This document shows positions 1 through 14,703 of a stretch of DNA of 64,000 nucleotides, piece by piece. This stretch comes from Massilia eburnea (GTDB taxonomy: Bacteria; Pseudomonadota; Gammaproteobacteria; Burkholderiales; Burkholderiaceae_D). The position numbers and the translations under genes were made by a program. The notes below the pieces were generated by a model that was given only the letters and a program-made list of their open reading frames with translations, searched no databases and was not told where the DNA came from. Position 1 is the stretch's first letter, and every line of letters begins with the position of its first letter. The DNA is taken from positions 310,001 through 374,000 of the forward strand of contig NZ_WNKX01000002.1 of assembly GCF_009720745.1 (NCBI RefSeq), given 5' to 3'.

Positions 1-1550
<1,550 letters not shown>

Positions 1551-1582
1551 TCACTCCAGATAGTGACGAATTCTTTAAGGTC

Positions 1583-1644
1583 GGGAAAAAGGGGACGTAC
1601 CCCTTTTCTCCCTTTGGGAAAAAGGGGTACGTCCCCTTTTTCCC
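1583..1644. repeat. Long palindrome, AAAAGGGG-ACGTA-CCCC family, copy 1
   Basis: Two 25-nt arms (1583-1607 and 1620-1644) are perfect inverted copies around a 12-nt centre. Each arm is itself nearly palindromic: AAAAGGGG, a 5-nt ACGTA centre, then CCCCTTTT. It fills the rpoB-rpoC gap, starting 12 nt after the rpoB stop. A related, partly decayed copy lies at 20270-20321 between two unrelated genes, so this is a dispersed repeat and not an operon-specific attenuator. It could still fold in the rpoBC mRNA. Confidence 0.8.
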
Positions 1645-1655
1645 TGTGCGGTGTC

Positions 1656-5765
<4,110 letters not shown>

Positions 5766-5955
5766 GGACACTCCGTGTGAGACAGGAAAAGGTAGAGAAT
5801 TCAGCGTTGCGGGCGCGCTTCGCAAAGCTCAATTCACTATAAAACAACAACTTCTACTTCAGAGACGACAAAGGAGCCAAGGGCGGACCCACCCTTTCGG
5901 ATGAGATCCGCCGCATTGGCTTCCTAAACTAAGGCAGTTACCCGCCTTGGTTCAA
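5766..5955 (-). other. rplL-rpoB intergenic spacer with hairpin
   Basis: A 190-nt spacer within the operon. Near 5881-5914 an inverted GGCGGA/TCCGCC pair and a nested GGAT/ATCC pair can form a hairpin in the mRNA, with no T-run after it. In enterobacteria this position holds a partial attenuator and an RNase III site. Position makes the same role possible here, but no sequence homology was recognised. Confidence 0.3.
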
Positions 5956-6333
5956 TTACTTCAGGTCAGCTTTCGCGCCGGCTTCTTCCAGCTTCTTCTT
6001 AGCTGCTTCAGCGTCGGCCTTAGCCATTGCTTCTTTCACGGTCTTCGGTGCGCCGTCAACCAGGTCTTTGGCTTCTTTCAGGCCCAGACCGGTGATTTCG
6101 CGAACAGCCTTAATCACGCCAACTTTGTTAGCGCCGACTTCGGACAGAACCAGGTTGAATTCGGTTTGCTCTTCAGCAGCAGCTGCGCCGCCGGTTGCGC
6201 CACCAGCTGCTGGAGCAGCCATTGCAGCAGCGGACACGCCGAATTTTTCTTCGAATGCCTTGACCAGTTCGTTCAGGTCCATTACGGACATTTCGGACAC
6301 TGCGTTCAGGATGTCGTCTTTGGAAATTGCCAT
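5956..6333 (-). CDS. rplL: 50S ribosomal protein L7/L12
   Basis: 125 aa. The N-terminal dimerisation domain ([20 protein letters not shown]) is followed by an Ala/Gly-rich hinge (about residues 35-52) and the globular C-terminal domain that recruits translation factors ([20 protein letters not shown]). It sits directly downstream of rplJ, its partner in the ribosomal stalk. The coding sequence follows a GGAG-like ribosome-binding site. Confidence 0.98.
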   Translation of the reverse strand: MAISKDDILNAVSEMSVMDLNELVKAFEEKFGVSAAAMAAPAAGGATGGAAAAEEQTEFNLVLSEVGANKVGVIKAVREITGLGLKEAKDLVDGAPKTVKEAMAKADAEAAKKKLEEAGAKADLK

Positions 6334-6397
6334 TTGAAACTCCTAATTTGTTTGTAGTACTACAGAATTGGTATTGACTAAGAAACCAGGCCAGCGA

Positions 6398-6895
6398 TTA
6401 AGCGGCTTCGGTTTCTTTTTTGGCTGCCAGAGCAGCCAGGCCACGTGCAAAGCCCGACACCGGAGCCAGCATAACGCCCAACAGCTGCGAGATGAGGACT
6501 TCACGGCTAGGAATGCTCGCCAGTGCGGTAACGCCAGCTACGTCGAGCTGCTTACCTGCATAGTTACCAGCCTTCAGGACCAGTTTGTCGTTGGTTTTGG
6601 CGAAGTCGGCGAGGACTTTCGCTGCAGCAACAGCATCATCCGAGATCGAGTAGATCAGCGGACCGGTCATGGAATCGGCCAGAGCGGCGAACTGCGTGCC
6701 TTCTACTGCACGACGTGCCAGGGTGTTCTTCAGAACACGGATGTACACGCCTTGCGCACGCGCATTAGCACGGAGTTTAGTCAAGTGACCAACCTGGATG
6801 CCACGGTACTCGGCCACAGCGATAGTTTGCGCAGTTGCTACTTTTGCGGAAACTTCGGCAACGACGGCCTTTTTGTCATTCAGATTGAGACCCAC
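6398..6895 (-). CDS. rplJ: 50S ribosomal protein L10, GTG start
   Basis: L10 anchors the L7/L12 stalk to the ribosome. The protein is 165 aa when started at the GTG at 6895 ([20 protein letters not shown]). That start has AAGGAGA about 7 nt upstream; an in-frame ATG 17 codons earlier (6946) lacks such a site and adds residues not found in the family. A non-ATG start fits a gene under translational control. The 247-nt gap to rplA is long enough for the autoregulatory leader. Confidence 0.95.
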   Translation of the reverse strand: MGLNLNDKKAVVAEVSAKVATAQTIAVAEYRGIQVGHLTKLRANARAQGVYIRVLKNTLARRAVEGTQFAALADSMTGPLIYSISDDAVAAAKVLADFAKTNDKLVLKAGNYAGKQLDVAGVTALASIPSREVLISQLLGVMLAPVSGFARGLAALAAKKETEAA

Positions 6896-7142
6896 GGTCT
6901 TCTCCTTAAATAATGCTCGGCTTGCGCCTCGCATCGGTTCGAACAACGGCGTCCGAGGTTTAGGAGTCTAAAGGGACTACATAAACTTGTTCGGGTACAC
7001 CATCTGCGTTGGGAGCTTTCACTATTAACCAGTTGCCTGCCTGATGCATCCGGCCCAACGGTCTTTGAAGGCCTGCCGGCGGCTTTCACCGCCGACAATC
7101 CCAAAGATCCGCCCCACCTTCCGGTGAGGACTTAATTCTTAA
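6896..7142 (-). promoter_or_regulatory. Candidate L10 leader (rplJ 5' UTR)
   Basis: A 247-nt untranslated stretch between rplA and rplJ. On the mRNA strand it has a strong hairpin (GCGGC...GCCGC, about 7075-7095) and a segment rich in GGATGCATCAGGCAGGC further down. In many bacteria this gap encodes the L10 leader, bound by L10-(L7/L12)4 to repress rplJL. The call rests on position, length and hairpins, not on a covariance search. Confidence 0.5.
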
Positions 7143-7838
7143 TCAGCCGTTCAGGCCAGCGTGGTCTACGCGTACGCCGGCGCCCATGGTGGACGACAGG
7201 GATACTTTACGCAGGTACACGCCTTTGGACGAAGCTGGCTTAGCCTTGTTCAGGGCGTCGATCAGAGCAACCAGGTTGGTCTTCAGATCAGCGTCGGTGA
7301 ACGACTTGCGGCCGATGGTGGCGTGGATGATACCAGCCTTGTCGGTACGGTACTGAACCTGGCCGGCTTTCGCGTTTTTCACAGCGGTAGCGACGTCAGG
7401 GGTAACGGTGCCAACTTTCGGGTTAGGCATCAGGCCACGTGGGCCCAGGATCTGGCCCAGGGTACCAACGATACGCATGGTGTCTGGGGAAGCGATCACG
7501 ATGTCGAAAGGCATGTCGCCGGCTTTGACGCGCTCAGCCAGGTCTTCCATACCAACAACGTCAGCGCCGGCAGCTTTAGCTTGCTCAGCCTTGTCGCCGG
7601 TTGCGAACACAGCAACGCGAACAGTTTTACCGGTGCCAGCTGGCAGAACCACGGAACCGCGAACAACCTGGTCGGACTTCTTAGGATCCACGCCCAGTTG
7701 TACGGACACGTCGATCGATTCGTTGAACTTGGCGGTCGCCAGTTCTTTGATCAGAGCAACAGCGTTGTCGAAAGCGTACACTTTGGTACGGTCAACTTTA
7801 GCCTTGATGGCTTGAGCGCGCTTGGACAGTTTTGCCAT
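7143..7838 (-). CDS. rplA: 50S ribosomal protein L1
   Basis: 231 aa, normal length. The N-terminus [21 protein letters not shown] and the central [19 protein letters not shown] segment are hallmark L1 sequences. L1 forms the mobile stalk at the ribosomal E site and represses its own operon by binding mRNA. It lies 2 nt after rplK, so the two are translationally linked. Confidence 0.98.
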   Translation of the reverse strand: MAKLSKRAQAIKAKVDRTKVYAFDNAVALIKELATAKFNESIDVSVQLGVDPKKSDQVVRGSVVLPAGTGKTVRVAVFATGDKAEQAKAAGADVVGMEDLAERVKAGDMPFDIVIASPDTMRIVGTLGQILGPRGLMPNPKVGTVTPDVATAVKNAKAGQVQYRTDKAGIIHATIGRKSFTDADLKTNLVALIDALNKAKPASSKGVYLRKVSLSSTMGAGVRVDHAGLNG

Positions 7839-7840
7839 GA

Positions 7841-8272
7841 TTAGATGCCCTCTACGGTGATGCCCATGGAACGTGCGGAACCAGCGATGGTGCGAACAGC
7901 AGCATCCAGGTCGGCAGCGGTCAGGTCCGGGGTCTTCAGTTTAGCGATTTCTTCAGCTTGCGCGCGGGTCAGCTTGCCTACCTTGTCGGTATGTGGCTTA
8001 GCCGAACCTTTTTGCACGCCGGAGTGCTTCTTGATCAGGAAGGTCGCTGGAGGGGTCTTCATCACGAAGGTGAAGGACTTGTCGGCGAACGCAGTGATCA
8101 CGACTGGGATTGGCATGCCTGGTTCCATACCTTGGGTCTGCGCGTTGAACGCTTTGCAGAATTCCATGATGTTCAGACCGCGCTGGCCCAGTGCTGGACC
8201 GATTGGAGGGGATGGGTTTGCCTTACCAGCTGGAACTTGCAGCTTGATAAAGCCAATGATTTTCTTTGCCAT
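7841..8272 (-). CDS. rplK: 50S ribosomal protein L11
   Basis: 143 aa. The N-terminal domain ([20 protein letters not shown]) is the thiostrepton and RelA-stimulation domain; the C-terminal RNA-binding domain carries [12 protein letters not shown]. It is the first ribosomal gene after nusG. L11 is required for (p)ppGpp synthesis by RelA, relevant because the operon promoter looks stringently controlled. Confidence 0.98.
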   Translation of the reverse strand: MAKKIIGFIKLQVPAGKANPSPPIGPALGQRGLNIMEFCKAFNAQTQGMEPGMPIPVVITAFADKSFTFVMKTPPATFLIKKHSGVQKGSAKPHTDKVGKLTRAQAEEIAKLKTPDLTAADLDAAVRTIAGSARSMGITVEGI

Positions 8273-8306
8273 TTGGGCACTTCCTATCGTTGGATTGAGT
8301 AGTAGC

Positions 8307-8325
8307 GCCCCGCACGCGGCGGGGC
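8307..8325 (-). other. GC-rich hairpin between nusG and rplK
   Basis: GCCCCGC/GCGGGGC arms around a 5-nt loop form a stable stem in the 89-nt nusG-rplK gap. There is no T-run on the minus strand after it, so a full terminator is unlikely. It could be a processing or attenuation structure, or part of an L1 target; none can be told from sequence alone. Confidence 0.35.
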
Positions 8326-8361
8326 TCCTCTTGTTTGACTGATTAGACGCTCAGCCCGGCG

Positions 8362-8955
8362 TTAAATCTTCTCGACTTGACCGAATTCGAGTTCGACTGG
8401 AGTCGCGCGGCCGAAGATGGTGACGGAAACACGCACCTTGGATTTTTCGTAGTTGACTTCTTCCACGTTGCCGTTGAAGTCGGTGAACGGACCATCCTTG
8501 ATGCGGACTTGCTCGCCCACTTCGTACAGCACTTTTGGACGTGGCTTTTCCACGCCTTCCTGCATTTGCGTCATGATCTTTTCGATCTCGCGCGCAGGAA
8601 TCGGAGTCGGCTTGTTCGACTTGCCGCCAATGAAGCCGGTCACCTTGCTGGTGTTTTTCACCAGGTGCCAGGTTTCGTCGGTCATTTCCATTTCAACCAG
8701 GACGTAGCCCGGGAAGAAGCGGCGCTCGGTAACGGACTTCTGGCCGTTACGAACTTCAACGACTTCTTCGGTCGGCACCAGGATCTGGCCGAACTGGTCT
8801 TGCATGCCGGCGCGCTCGACACGCTCCATCAGGGCGCGCTGCACGCTTTTCTCCATACCGGAGTATGCATGCACGACATACCAGCGCTTGTTGCTGACTG
8901 GCGTCGACACAGGCTGCTCAGGCTGGCCTGGCTCGTCTTGTACAATTTCGCTCAT
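8362..8955 (-). CDS. nusG: Transcription termination/antitermination factor NusG
   Basis: 197 aa from the ATG at 8955 ([11 protein letters not shown]). The NGN domain ([20 protein letters not shown]) binds the RNA polymerase clamp, and the C-terminal KOW domain ([16 protein letters not shown]) binds Rho or S10. The start codon overlaps the secE stop by one base (TAATG), and GGAAG lies 7 nt upstream. This coupling picks 8955 over an in-frame ATG four codons earlier. Confidence 0.97.
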   Translation of the reverse strand: MSEIVQDEPGQPEQPVSTPVSNKRWYVVHAYSGMEKSVQRALMERVERAGMQDQFGQILVPTEEVVEVRNGQKSVTERRFFPGYVLVEMEMTDETWHLVKNTSKVTGFIGGKSNKPTPIPAREIEKIMTQMQEGVEKPRPKVLYEVGEQVRIKDGPFTDFNGNVEEVNYEKSKVRVSVTIFGRATPVELEFGQVEKI

Positions 8956-9338
8956 TATTTCTTCCAACCCAGGATGAGGTCGTACAACACAAATTCGAGG
9001 ATCTTATCCGTGCCCCACAGGAAGATCGCCATTACCACCACAAAGGCGAACACGATCAGAGTGATCTGACGGGCTTCTTTGTGGGTAGGCCACACAACCT
9101 TCTTGGTCTCGCGAACGGATTCCTTCGCAAAATTCAGGAAATCACGGCCAGTAGCAGAGGTGTACGCGATGCCAGCGGAAATGAGCAAACCAACCACAAG
9201 CGCGGCTGCCCGCACAGGGGTTGGTTTACCGGTCAGGACGAAGAATCCGACCACGCCTGCAATCAACGCCACAACTGCCAACACGACTTTGAGCTTATCG
9301 CCCGTCGTGCTAACGGTTTGCACGGATTGATTAGACAT
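8955..9338 (-). CDS. secE: Preprotein translocase subunit SecE
   Basis: 127 aa inner-membrane protein with three predicted transmembrane segments (about residues 17-36, 42-60 and 91-115). The conserved amphipathic SecE helix ([20 protein letters not shown]) precedes the last one. Three segments is the longer, E. coli-like form. It clamps SecY in the SecYEG channel. It starts 38 nt after tRNA-Trp and is translationally coupled to nusG. Confidence 0.97.
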   Translation of the reverse strand: MSNQSVQTVSTTGDKLKVVLAVVALIAGVVGFFVLTGKPTPVRAAALVVGLLISAGIAYTSATGRDFLNFAKESVRETKKVVWPTHKEARQITLIVFAFVVVMAIFLWGTDKILEFVLYDLILGWKK

Positions 9339-9376
9339 TTACTTTTTTTACTTTCGGTGCCCTGCACCAGATTCGG

Positions 9377-9452
9377 TGGCAGGGGCGGAGGGCATCGAAC
9401 CCCCAACCTTCGGTTTTGGAGACCGACGCTCTGCCAATTGAGCTACGCCCCT
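9377..9452 (-). tRNA. tRNA-Trp (CCA)
   Basis: 76 nt with encoded 3' CCA. Acceptor stem AGGGGCG/CGCCCCT, D arm AGCTC, anticodon loop CTCCAAA reading CCA, and T arm GGGGGTTCGATGCCC-like. It lies between tuf and secE, its usual betaproteobacterial place. Confidence 0.97.
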
Positions 9453-9481
9453 ACGTAAAACTTAACAGTGAATCCGTAATT

Positions 9482-9508
9482 CTAGCACCCCTCACTGAGG
9501 AGCGCTAG
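9482..9508 (-). terminator. Hairpin downstream of tuf
   Basis: On the minus strand CTAGC...CCTCA-G-TGAGG...GCTAG forms a long, slightly interrupted stem about 25 nt after the tuf stop. There is no T-tract, so it is more likely an RNA-processing or stabilising hairpin than a strong intrinsic terminator, in keeping with read-through into tRNA-Trp and secE. Confidence 0.4.
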
Positions 9509-9532
9509 TCTTGGCTGGATTCTTTCGACTTA

Positions 9533-10723
9533 TTAGTCGATGATCTTGGCAACCACGCCGGCGCCGACGGTACGGCCGCCTTCACGGATTGCGAAACGCA
9601 GGCCTTCTTCCATAGCGATCGGGGAGATCAGCTTCACGGTGATGGAGACGTTATCGCCTGGCATAACCATTTCCTTGTCCGCTGGCAGCTCGATGGAGCC
9701 GGTCACGTCGGTGGTACGGAAGTAGAACTGTGGACGGTAGTTGTTGAAGAACGGGGTGTGACGGCCGCCTTCATCTTTCGACAGAACGTAGATCTCGCCG
9801 GTGAAGTGAGCGTGCGGCTTGATCGAGCCTGGCTTCGCCAGAACCTGACCACGCTGAACGTCTTCACGCTTGGTGCCGCGCAGCAGCAGGCCAACGTTGT
9901 CGCCGGCTTGACCTTGGTCCAGCAGCTTGCGGAACATTTCCACGCCGGTGCAGGTGGTCTTGACGGTGTCAACGATACCAACGATTTCGATTTCTTCGCC
10001 GACCTTGATCACGCCGCGCTCAACACGACCAGTCACCACGGTACCGCGGCCGGAGATCGAGAACACGTCTTCCACTGGCATCAGGAAGGTGCCGTCAACA
10101 GCGCGCTCTGGGGTTGGGATGTAGGAATCCAGGGCGTCGGCCAGGCGCATGATGCACTCTTCGCCCATTTCGCCTGGCTGGCCTTCCAGCGCCATACGTG
10201 CCGAACCCTTGATGATTGGCAGGTCGTCGCCTGGGAATTCGTACTTGGACAGCAGCTCGCGCACTTCCATTTCGACCAGTTCTAGCAGTTCTGCGTCGTC
10301 AACCAGGTCGCACTTGTTCAGGAACACGATGATGTATGGAACGCCAACCTGACGTGCCAGCAGGATGTGCTCGCGGGTCTGTGGCATTGGGCCGTCAGCT
10401 GCGGAGCAAACCAGGATCGCGCCGTCCATCTGCGCAGCACCGGTAATCATGTTCTTGATGTAGTCGGCGTGGCCTGGGCAGTCAACGTGAGCGTAGTGAC
10501 GGGTGGCGGTCTCGTACTCGACGTGGGCGGTGTTGATGGTAATGCCGCGTGCTTTTTCTTCTGGAGCAGCGTCGATCTGGTCGTAAGCTTTCGCTTCGCC
10601 GCCGAATTTCTTCGACAGAACGGTTGCGATTGCAGCGGTCAGGGTGGTCTTACCATGGTCAACGTGACCGATGGTGCCAACGTTCACGTGCGGCTTAGTC
10701 CGCTCGAACTTTTCTTTTGCCAT
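9533..10723 (-). CDS. tuf: Elongation factor Tu
   Basis: 396 aa, the full family length. It carries the P-loop GHVDHGKT near residue 19, the switch [10 protein letters not shown], and NKCD for guanine recognition. AGGAG precedes the ATG. EF-Tu delivers aminoacyl-tRNA to the ribosome. It is preceded by three tRNA genes and followed by a fourth, the tufB-type arrangement; a second tuf copy elsewhere in the genome is likely but not visible here. Confidence 0.98.
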   Translation of the reverse strand: MAKEKFERTKPHVNVGTIGHVDHGKTTLTAAIATVLSKKFGGEAKAYDQIDAAPEEKARGITINTAHVEYETATRHYAHVDCPGHADYIKNMITGAAQMDGAILVCSAADGPMPQTREHILLARQVGVPYIIVFLNKCDLVDDAELLELVEMEVRELLSKYEFPGDDLPIIKGSARMALEGQPGEMGEECIMRLADALDSYIPTPERAVDGTFLMPVEDVFSISGRGTVVTGRVERGVIKVGEEIEIVGIVDTVKTTCTGVEMFRKLLDQGQAGDNVGLLLRGTKREDVQRGQVLAKPGSIKPHAHFTGEIYVLSKDEGGRHTPFFNNYRPQFYFRTTDVTGSIELPADKEMVMPGDNVSITVKLISPIAMEEGLRFAIREGGRTVGAGVVAKIID

Positions 10724-10791
10724 TTTAGACTCCTAACAAATGTTGAGTTGCTGGGCACGCGCCCGACTATCAGATAGATACTGCAGAATTC

Positions 10792-10866
<75 letters not shown>

Positions 10867-10888
10867 TTATTTTTACTACTGTGCTGCA

Positions 10889-10962
10889 TGGAGCGGGTGA
10901 AGGGAATCGAACCCTCGTCTTAAGCTTGGAAGGCTTCAGCTCTACCATTGAGCTACACCCGC
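10889..10962 (-). tRNA. tRNA-Gly (TCC)
   Basis: 74 nt with encoded CCA. Acceptor arms GCGGGTG/CACCCGC, anticodon loop CTTCCAA giving TCC. The outermost anticodon-stem pair (G27-A43) is mismatched. Second gene of the tRNA-Tyr-Gly-Thr-tuf cluster. Confidence 0.97.
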
Positions 10963-11013
10963 GAGGTTCCGACTACATTCGACTGCTGACTTCACTTAGC
11001 TACCTGCAAGCTT

Positions 11014-11099
11014 TGGTGGAGGGGACTGGATTCGAACCAGTGTACTCATAAGAGGGCAGATTTACAGTCTGCTGCCTTTAACCACTCGGCCACCCCTCC
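11014..11099 (-). tRNA. tRNA-Tyr (GTA)
   Basis: 86-nt class II tRNA with encoded CCA and a long variable arm (CCCTCTTATGAGTAC region). Acceptor arms GGAGGGG/CCCCTCC; anticodon loop CTGTAAA giving GTA. It is the first gene of the operon, about 20 nt after the promoter -10 box. Confidence 0.97.
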
Positions 11100-11114
11100 G
11101 CGAAGGAACCGCAG

Positions 11115-11143
11115 AGTATGAAGCATGTTTCTTACACTGTCAA
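11115..11143 (-). promoter_or_regulatory. Sigma70 promoter of the tRNA-tuf-secE operon
   Basis: TTGACA (11138-11143) and CATACT (11115-11120) are separated by exactly 17 nt on the minus strand, followed by a G+C-rich discriminator (CTGCGG). A perfect -35, optimal spacing and GC-rich discriminator are typical of strong, stringently controlled stable-RNA promoters. Confidence 0.8.
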
Positions 11144-11297
11144 TACCGTTATTTGCTTATTTCGCAAACGCTGCATGACGTGCGCTTCGGGGCGAGATTG
11201 TAATGGCTACCCCTGCAAATTTGCAAGTGTTGTTTTTGCGTTGCACATTTTGCTTTAGAATCGGTCAACTTATCCCGTGCACCGGAGCGCTTATTCT

Positions 11298-14200
11298 GTG
11301 AAGAATCCCTCCCCCAGCTGGCCACGCACCCTGGCCGCCAACCTGCTGTTACTGGCGGTATATTCGGTCGTGGGCCGCTTTTGCCTCCACCTTTCGCTGG
11401 CGCCAGGCTATGCCAGCCCGCTCTTCCTGCCGGCCGGGATTGCTTTGGCAGCCGTGGTCACGTTCGGGCCGCGCCTGCTACCCGGCGTTGCCGTCGGCGC
11501 ACTGCTCATCAATTTCCTGCCCTTGCCGGGCGCTCCCAACCCGCTCAGCCTGCCGCCCCTGCCGCAAGGGCTGGCTGCCCTGGCCGCAGCCTTTGGCTCG
11601 GCGCTGCAAGCCTGGCTGGGCATGCTGTACTTCCGCCGCGCCATCCGGCCGGAAATCGGCTCCGGCCGCGATGTGCTGCGCTTCCTGCTGCTGGCAGTGT
11701 GCGTCACCCTGGTCAGCTGCACGCTATCGAATGGCGTGGCGGTCGCGGTCGGCGCCATCTCGCCGGCAGGCTGGCTGACGAGCTGGCTGACCTGGTGGAT
11801 TGGCGACGCCATCGGTGTACTGCTGGCGGCGCCGCTGTGCTGGGTCGTGTTCGGCCAGCCGCGCGCCTTGTGGCAAAGGCGCCGCCTGCTGGTAGGCTTG
11901 CCGCAGCTGCTGCTGGTGACGCTGTGCGTGCTGCTGTACGTGCTGGTGGCGCGCTGGGAGACCCGGCAGCACCTGGAAGGCTTCCGCCTCAAGGCCCAGC
12001 AGGTGGGCGACTTGCTGCAAGCCCGCTTCAGCGAACACGAACGTTATGTCTTCGCCATGGCGCGCGCCATCAACCGCTATGGCCGTGTGATGTCGGCGCG
12101 CGGCTTCGAGAATATCGCCCACGGCTACCTCGACCAGCGGTCCGAGCTGCTGTCGATGGCCTGGCTGCGTCCAGTGTCCGAAGCCGAGCGTCCCGCCTTC
12201 GAAGCCTGGGCCCGTGAGCAGATCGGCCCGGACTTCCACATCATCGCCCCGTCCACCGGGCCGGGCCATAGTCACAGCCATGATCCTCGCAGCCATACCG
12301 CCGTCCCGGCCGGCGAGCATATGGTGACGCTGTTCATCGAACCCGCAGCGCGCCGCCACTACCTGGGCCTGGACTGGCTGGCCGAACCGGTGCGCGCGCA
12401 TGCCGTGCGCGAAGCACTGCGCACGGGCAAGCCTGTGGTCAGCGCACCGGTCATGCTGTCGCAGCCTGGCGAAGGCAGCGGCGTGGTGCTGCTGCAGGCC
12501 GTCGATCCCGGCGATGGCCAGCCGGCTGCCGGCATGCTGATGCTGGCGATGCAGATCGATTCCTATGTGAAGGGCGGCCTGGCTTCGGCCGAATTCCCGC
12601 ATATGCAGGCGCGCCTGGTGGACCGCAGCCAGCCTGGGCCGACCACGCTGGTTGACCAGTTGTCACGCGCGCCGAATGGCGACGACTACTGGCGCAAGCT
12701 CAGCTTTGGGGGACGCGAATACGAACTGGTGCTGGAACCCTCAGCAGCCTATATGGTGCACCAGCACGGCTGGCAAAGCTGGCTGGTGCTGAGCGCCGGC
12801 CTGATGCTGACCGGCCTGCTCGGTGCGCTGATGCTGCTGACCAGCGGCGAACGTGCCCAGATCCAGTTGCAGGTGAAGGAATCCACCACGCGCTTGCGCG
12901 AACGCGAAGCACGCCTGCAAGCGATCCTGGACAAGGCAGCCGACGCCATCCTGACCATTGGCGCCGACGGCCTGCTGGTATCGGCCAACGCCGCCGCCGG
13001 CCGCCTGTTCGGCTATGCGCCCGAAGCGCTGGCCGGCATGCTGCTGGCGAGCCTGCTGCCGGAAGCGGAAAGCGACAGCGCCGCCCGCCTGCTGCGCAAT
13101 ATCGCCGCGGGCGCCAGTCACGAGCACGAATCGAGCGGGCGCCGCCATGACGGCAGCATCTTCCCCATCGCCGCCTCGGTCAGCGAGGTGGAGCTACCCG
13201 ATGGCAATGTGTTCGTCGCCATCCTGCACGACCTGACAGAGCAGCAGCGCGCCCAGGAACGCATCTACAAACTGGCGCACCACGACCCGCTGACCGGACT
13301 GGACAACCGCCTCTCGCTGAACCTGCGCCTGGACCAGTTGCTGGCGCAAACCCGCCGCTCGCACGGCACGGCGGCCGTGATGTTCCTCGACCTCGACCAC
13401 TTCAAGAAAATTAACGACACCCATGGCCACGCAACCGGCGACCAGCTGCTGGTGGCGGTGGCGGACCGCCTGCGTGAATTGCTGCGCGAAGTCGACACCA
13501 TCGCCCGCCTCGGTGGCGACGAGTTCATCGTGGTCACGGCAGGCACGGTGACGCCGGCCGATGCCGGGCAGATCGCGCAGCGCATCGTGGCCGCGCTGGC
13601 CGAGCCCTTCCAGCTGGCCGGCAAGACCATCCACACCGGCACCAGCGTCGGCGTGGCGATGTTCCCGCCTGACGGGCACGACAGCGCCACCCTGCTGCGC
13701 CACGCCGACACGGCGATGTATGCGGCCAAGAGCCAGGGACGCGGCAATTTCCAGTTCTTCGAGGCGGCCATGAATGCGGCGACCCACGAGCGGCTGCTGA
13801 TGGAAAACCGTTTGTGGCAGGCGCTGGAACGCAAGGAATTCGAGCTCTACCTTCAGCCGCAGGTGGAGCTGGCCAGCCGCCGCGTGATTGGCGCGGAAGT
13901 GCTGCTGCGCTGGCACCATCCCGAACTGGGCATGGTGGGGCCGGACCGCTTTATCCCGATTGCGGAAGAATCGGGGCTGATCTTGCCGCTGGGCGAATGG
14001 GTGCTGCAGCAGACGGTGGATTTGCTCAGCCGCTGGAAGGGTTCGCTGAGGCTGGCGGTCAACCTGTCGGCGCGGCAGTGCAGTGGGGTTTCCTTGCTGC
14101 CCTTGCTGGACCGGTTGCTGCGCGAGAGCGGGATCGATCCTGCACTGCTGGAGCTGGAGATTACGGAGTCGGCCGCAATGCAGGACCCGGAACGCAGCCG

Positions 14201-14555
14201 GGATTTGCTGCGCGAGCTGCGCGCACGCGGGATCAAGGTGGCAATCGATGACTTTGGGACGGGGTATTCCTCGCTCAGCTATCTCAAGTTGTTTGAAATT
14301 GACCGGATCAAGATTGACCGGGGGTTTGTGAAGGATATCGAGAGCGATCCGAATGATGCGGTGATAGTGTCGGCGACCATCGGGCTGGCGCATTCGCTCG
14401 GGCTGGGGGTGGTGGCCGAGGGCGTGGAGACGGAGGCGCAGGTGGCGTTCTTGCGCGGGAAGTTCTGCAATGAGGCGCAGGGGTATCTGTTTGCGCGGCC
14501 GATGCCGGTGGGGGAGTTTGAGGCGCTGGCTGGCAGCTTGCCTGTGCCGGCTTAA
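11298..14555 (+). CDS. MASE1-CHASE-PAS-GGDEF-EAL cyclic-di-GMP protein
   Basis: About 1085 aa membrane protein for making or degrading cyclic-di-GMP. An N-terminal multi-helix MASE1-like sensor spans about residues 8-215, a periplasmic CHASE-like domain about 225-490, a further TM segment near 500, PAS near 540-650, then GGDEF and EAL. The cyclase motif is intact (GGDEF near 739) and an inhibitory-site RxxD (REVD) lies five residues before it. The EAL domain has EVLLRW, ELEITE, DDFGTGYSS and KIDRGF, so both activities look possible. Only GTG starts are available; 11298 has GGAG 10 nt upstream, whereas 11277 has no ribosome-binding site. The stop codon lies in a repeat element. Confidence 0.9.
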   Translation: MKNPSPSWPRTLAANLLLLAVYSVVGRFCLHLSLAPGYASPLFLPAGIALAAVVTFGPRLLPGVAVGALLINFLPLPGAPNPLSLPPLPQGLAALAAAFGSALQAWLGMLYFRRAIRPEIGSGRDVLRFLLLAVCVTLVSCTLSNGVAVAVGAISPAGWLTSWLTWWIGDAIGVLLAAPLCWVVFGQPRALWQRRRLLVGLPQLLLVTLCVLLYVLVARWETRQHLEGFRLKAQQVGDLLQARFSEHERYVFAMARAINRYGRVMSARGFENIAHGYLDQRSELLSMAWLRPVSEAERPAFEAWAREQIGPDFHIIAPSTGPGHSHSHDPRSHTAVPAGEHMVTLFIEPAARRHYLGLDWLAEPVRAHAVREALRTGKPVVSAPVMLSQPGEGSGVVLLQAVDPGDGQPAAGMLMLAMQIDSYVKGGLASAEFPHMQARLVDRSQPGPTTLVDQLSRAPNGDDYWRKLSFGGREYELVLEPSAAYMVHQHGWQSWLVLSAGLMLTGLLGALMLLTSGERAQIQLQVKESTTRLREREARLQAILDKAADAILTIGADGLLVSANAAAGRLFGYAPEALAGMLLASLLPEAESDSAARLLRNIAAGASHEHESSGRRHDGSIFPIAASVSEVELPDGNVFVAILHDLTEQQRAQERIYKLAHHDPLTGLDNRLSLNLRLDQLLAQTRRSHGTAAVMFLDLDHFKKINDTHGHATGDQLLVAVADRLRELLREVDTIARLGGDEFIVVTAGTVTPADAGQIAQRIVAALAEPFQLAGKTIHTGTSVGVAMFPPDGHDSATLLRHADTAMYAAKSQGRGNFQFFEAAMNAATHERLLMENRLWQALERKEFELYLQPQVELASRRVIGAEVLLRWHHPELGMVGPDRFIPIAEESGLILPLGEWVLQQTVDLLSRWKGSLRLAVNLSARQCSGVSLLPLLDRLLRESGIDPALLELEITESAAMQDPERSRDLLRELRARGIKVAIDDFGTGYSSLSYLKLFEIDRIKIDRGFVKDIESDPNDAVIVSATIGLAHSLGLGVVAEGVETEAQVAFLRGKFCNEAQGYLFARPMPVGEFEALAGSLPVPA

Positions 14556-14703
14556 ACCCGGTGAACCTGGGTCTGATCATCTGCCGGGGAAATGGTTCCA
14601 GGTCTTTGACTTATTGCGACGATCAAAAGCCGGAAACCAACCACGCGGCTGCGGAACCGTTGGGGGTCTGACCCTTGGGCCTGACCCAGGTTTGCCGGGT
14701 TTA
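14553..14703. repeat. Doubly palindromic intergenic element, subfamily A, copy 1
   Basis: Outer arms AAACCCGGTGAACCTGGGTC and GACCCAGGTTTGCCGGGTTT are near-inverted copies. A GGGTCTGACCC-type core is kept at the right end; the left core is decayed and the centre is longer (about 150 bp in all) than in other copies. It fills the space between two convergent genes, and its ends contain both their stop codons (TAA at 14553 and at 14701-14703). Confidence 0.8.
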
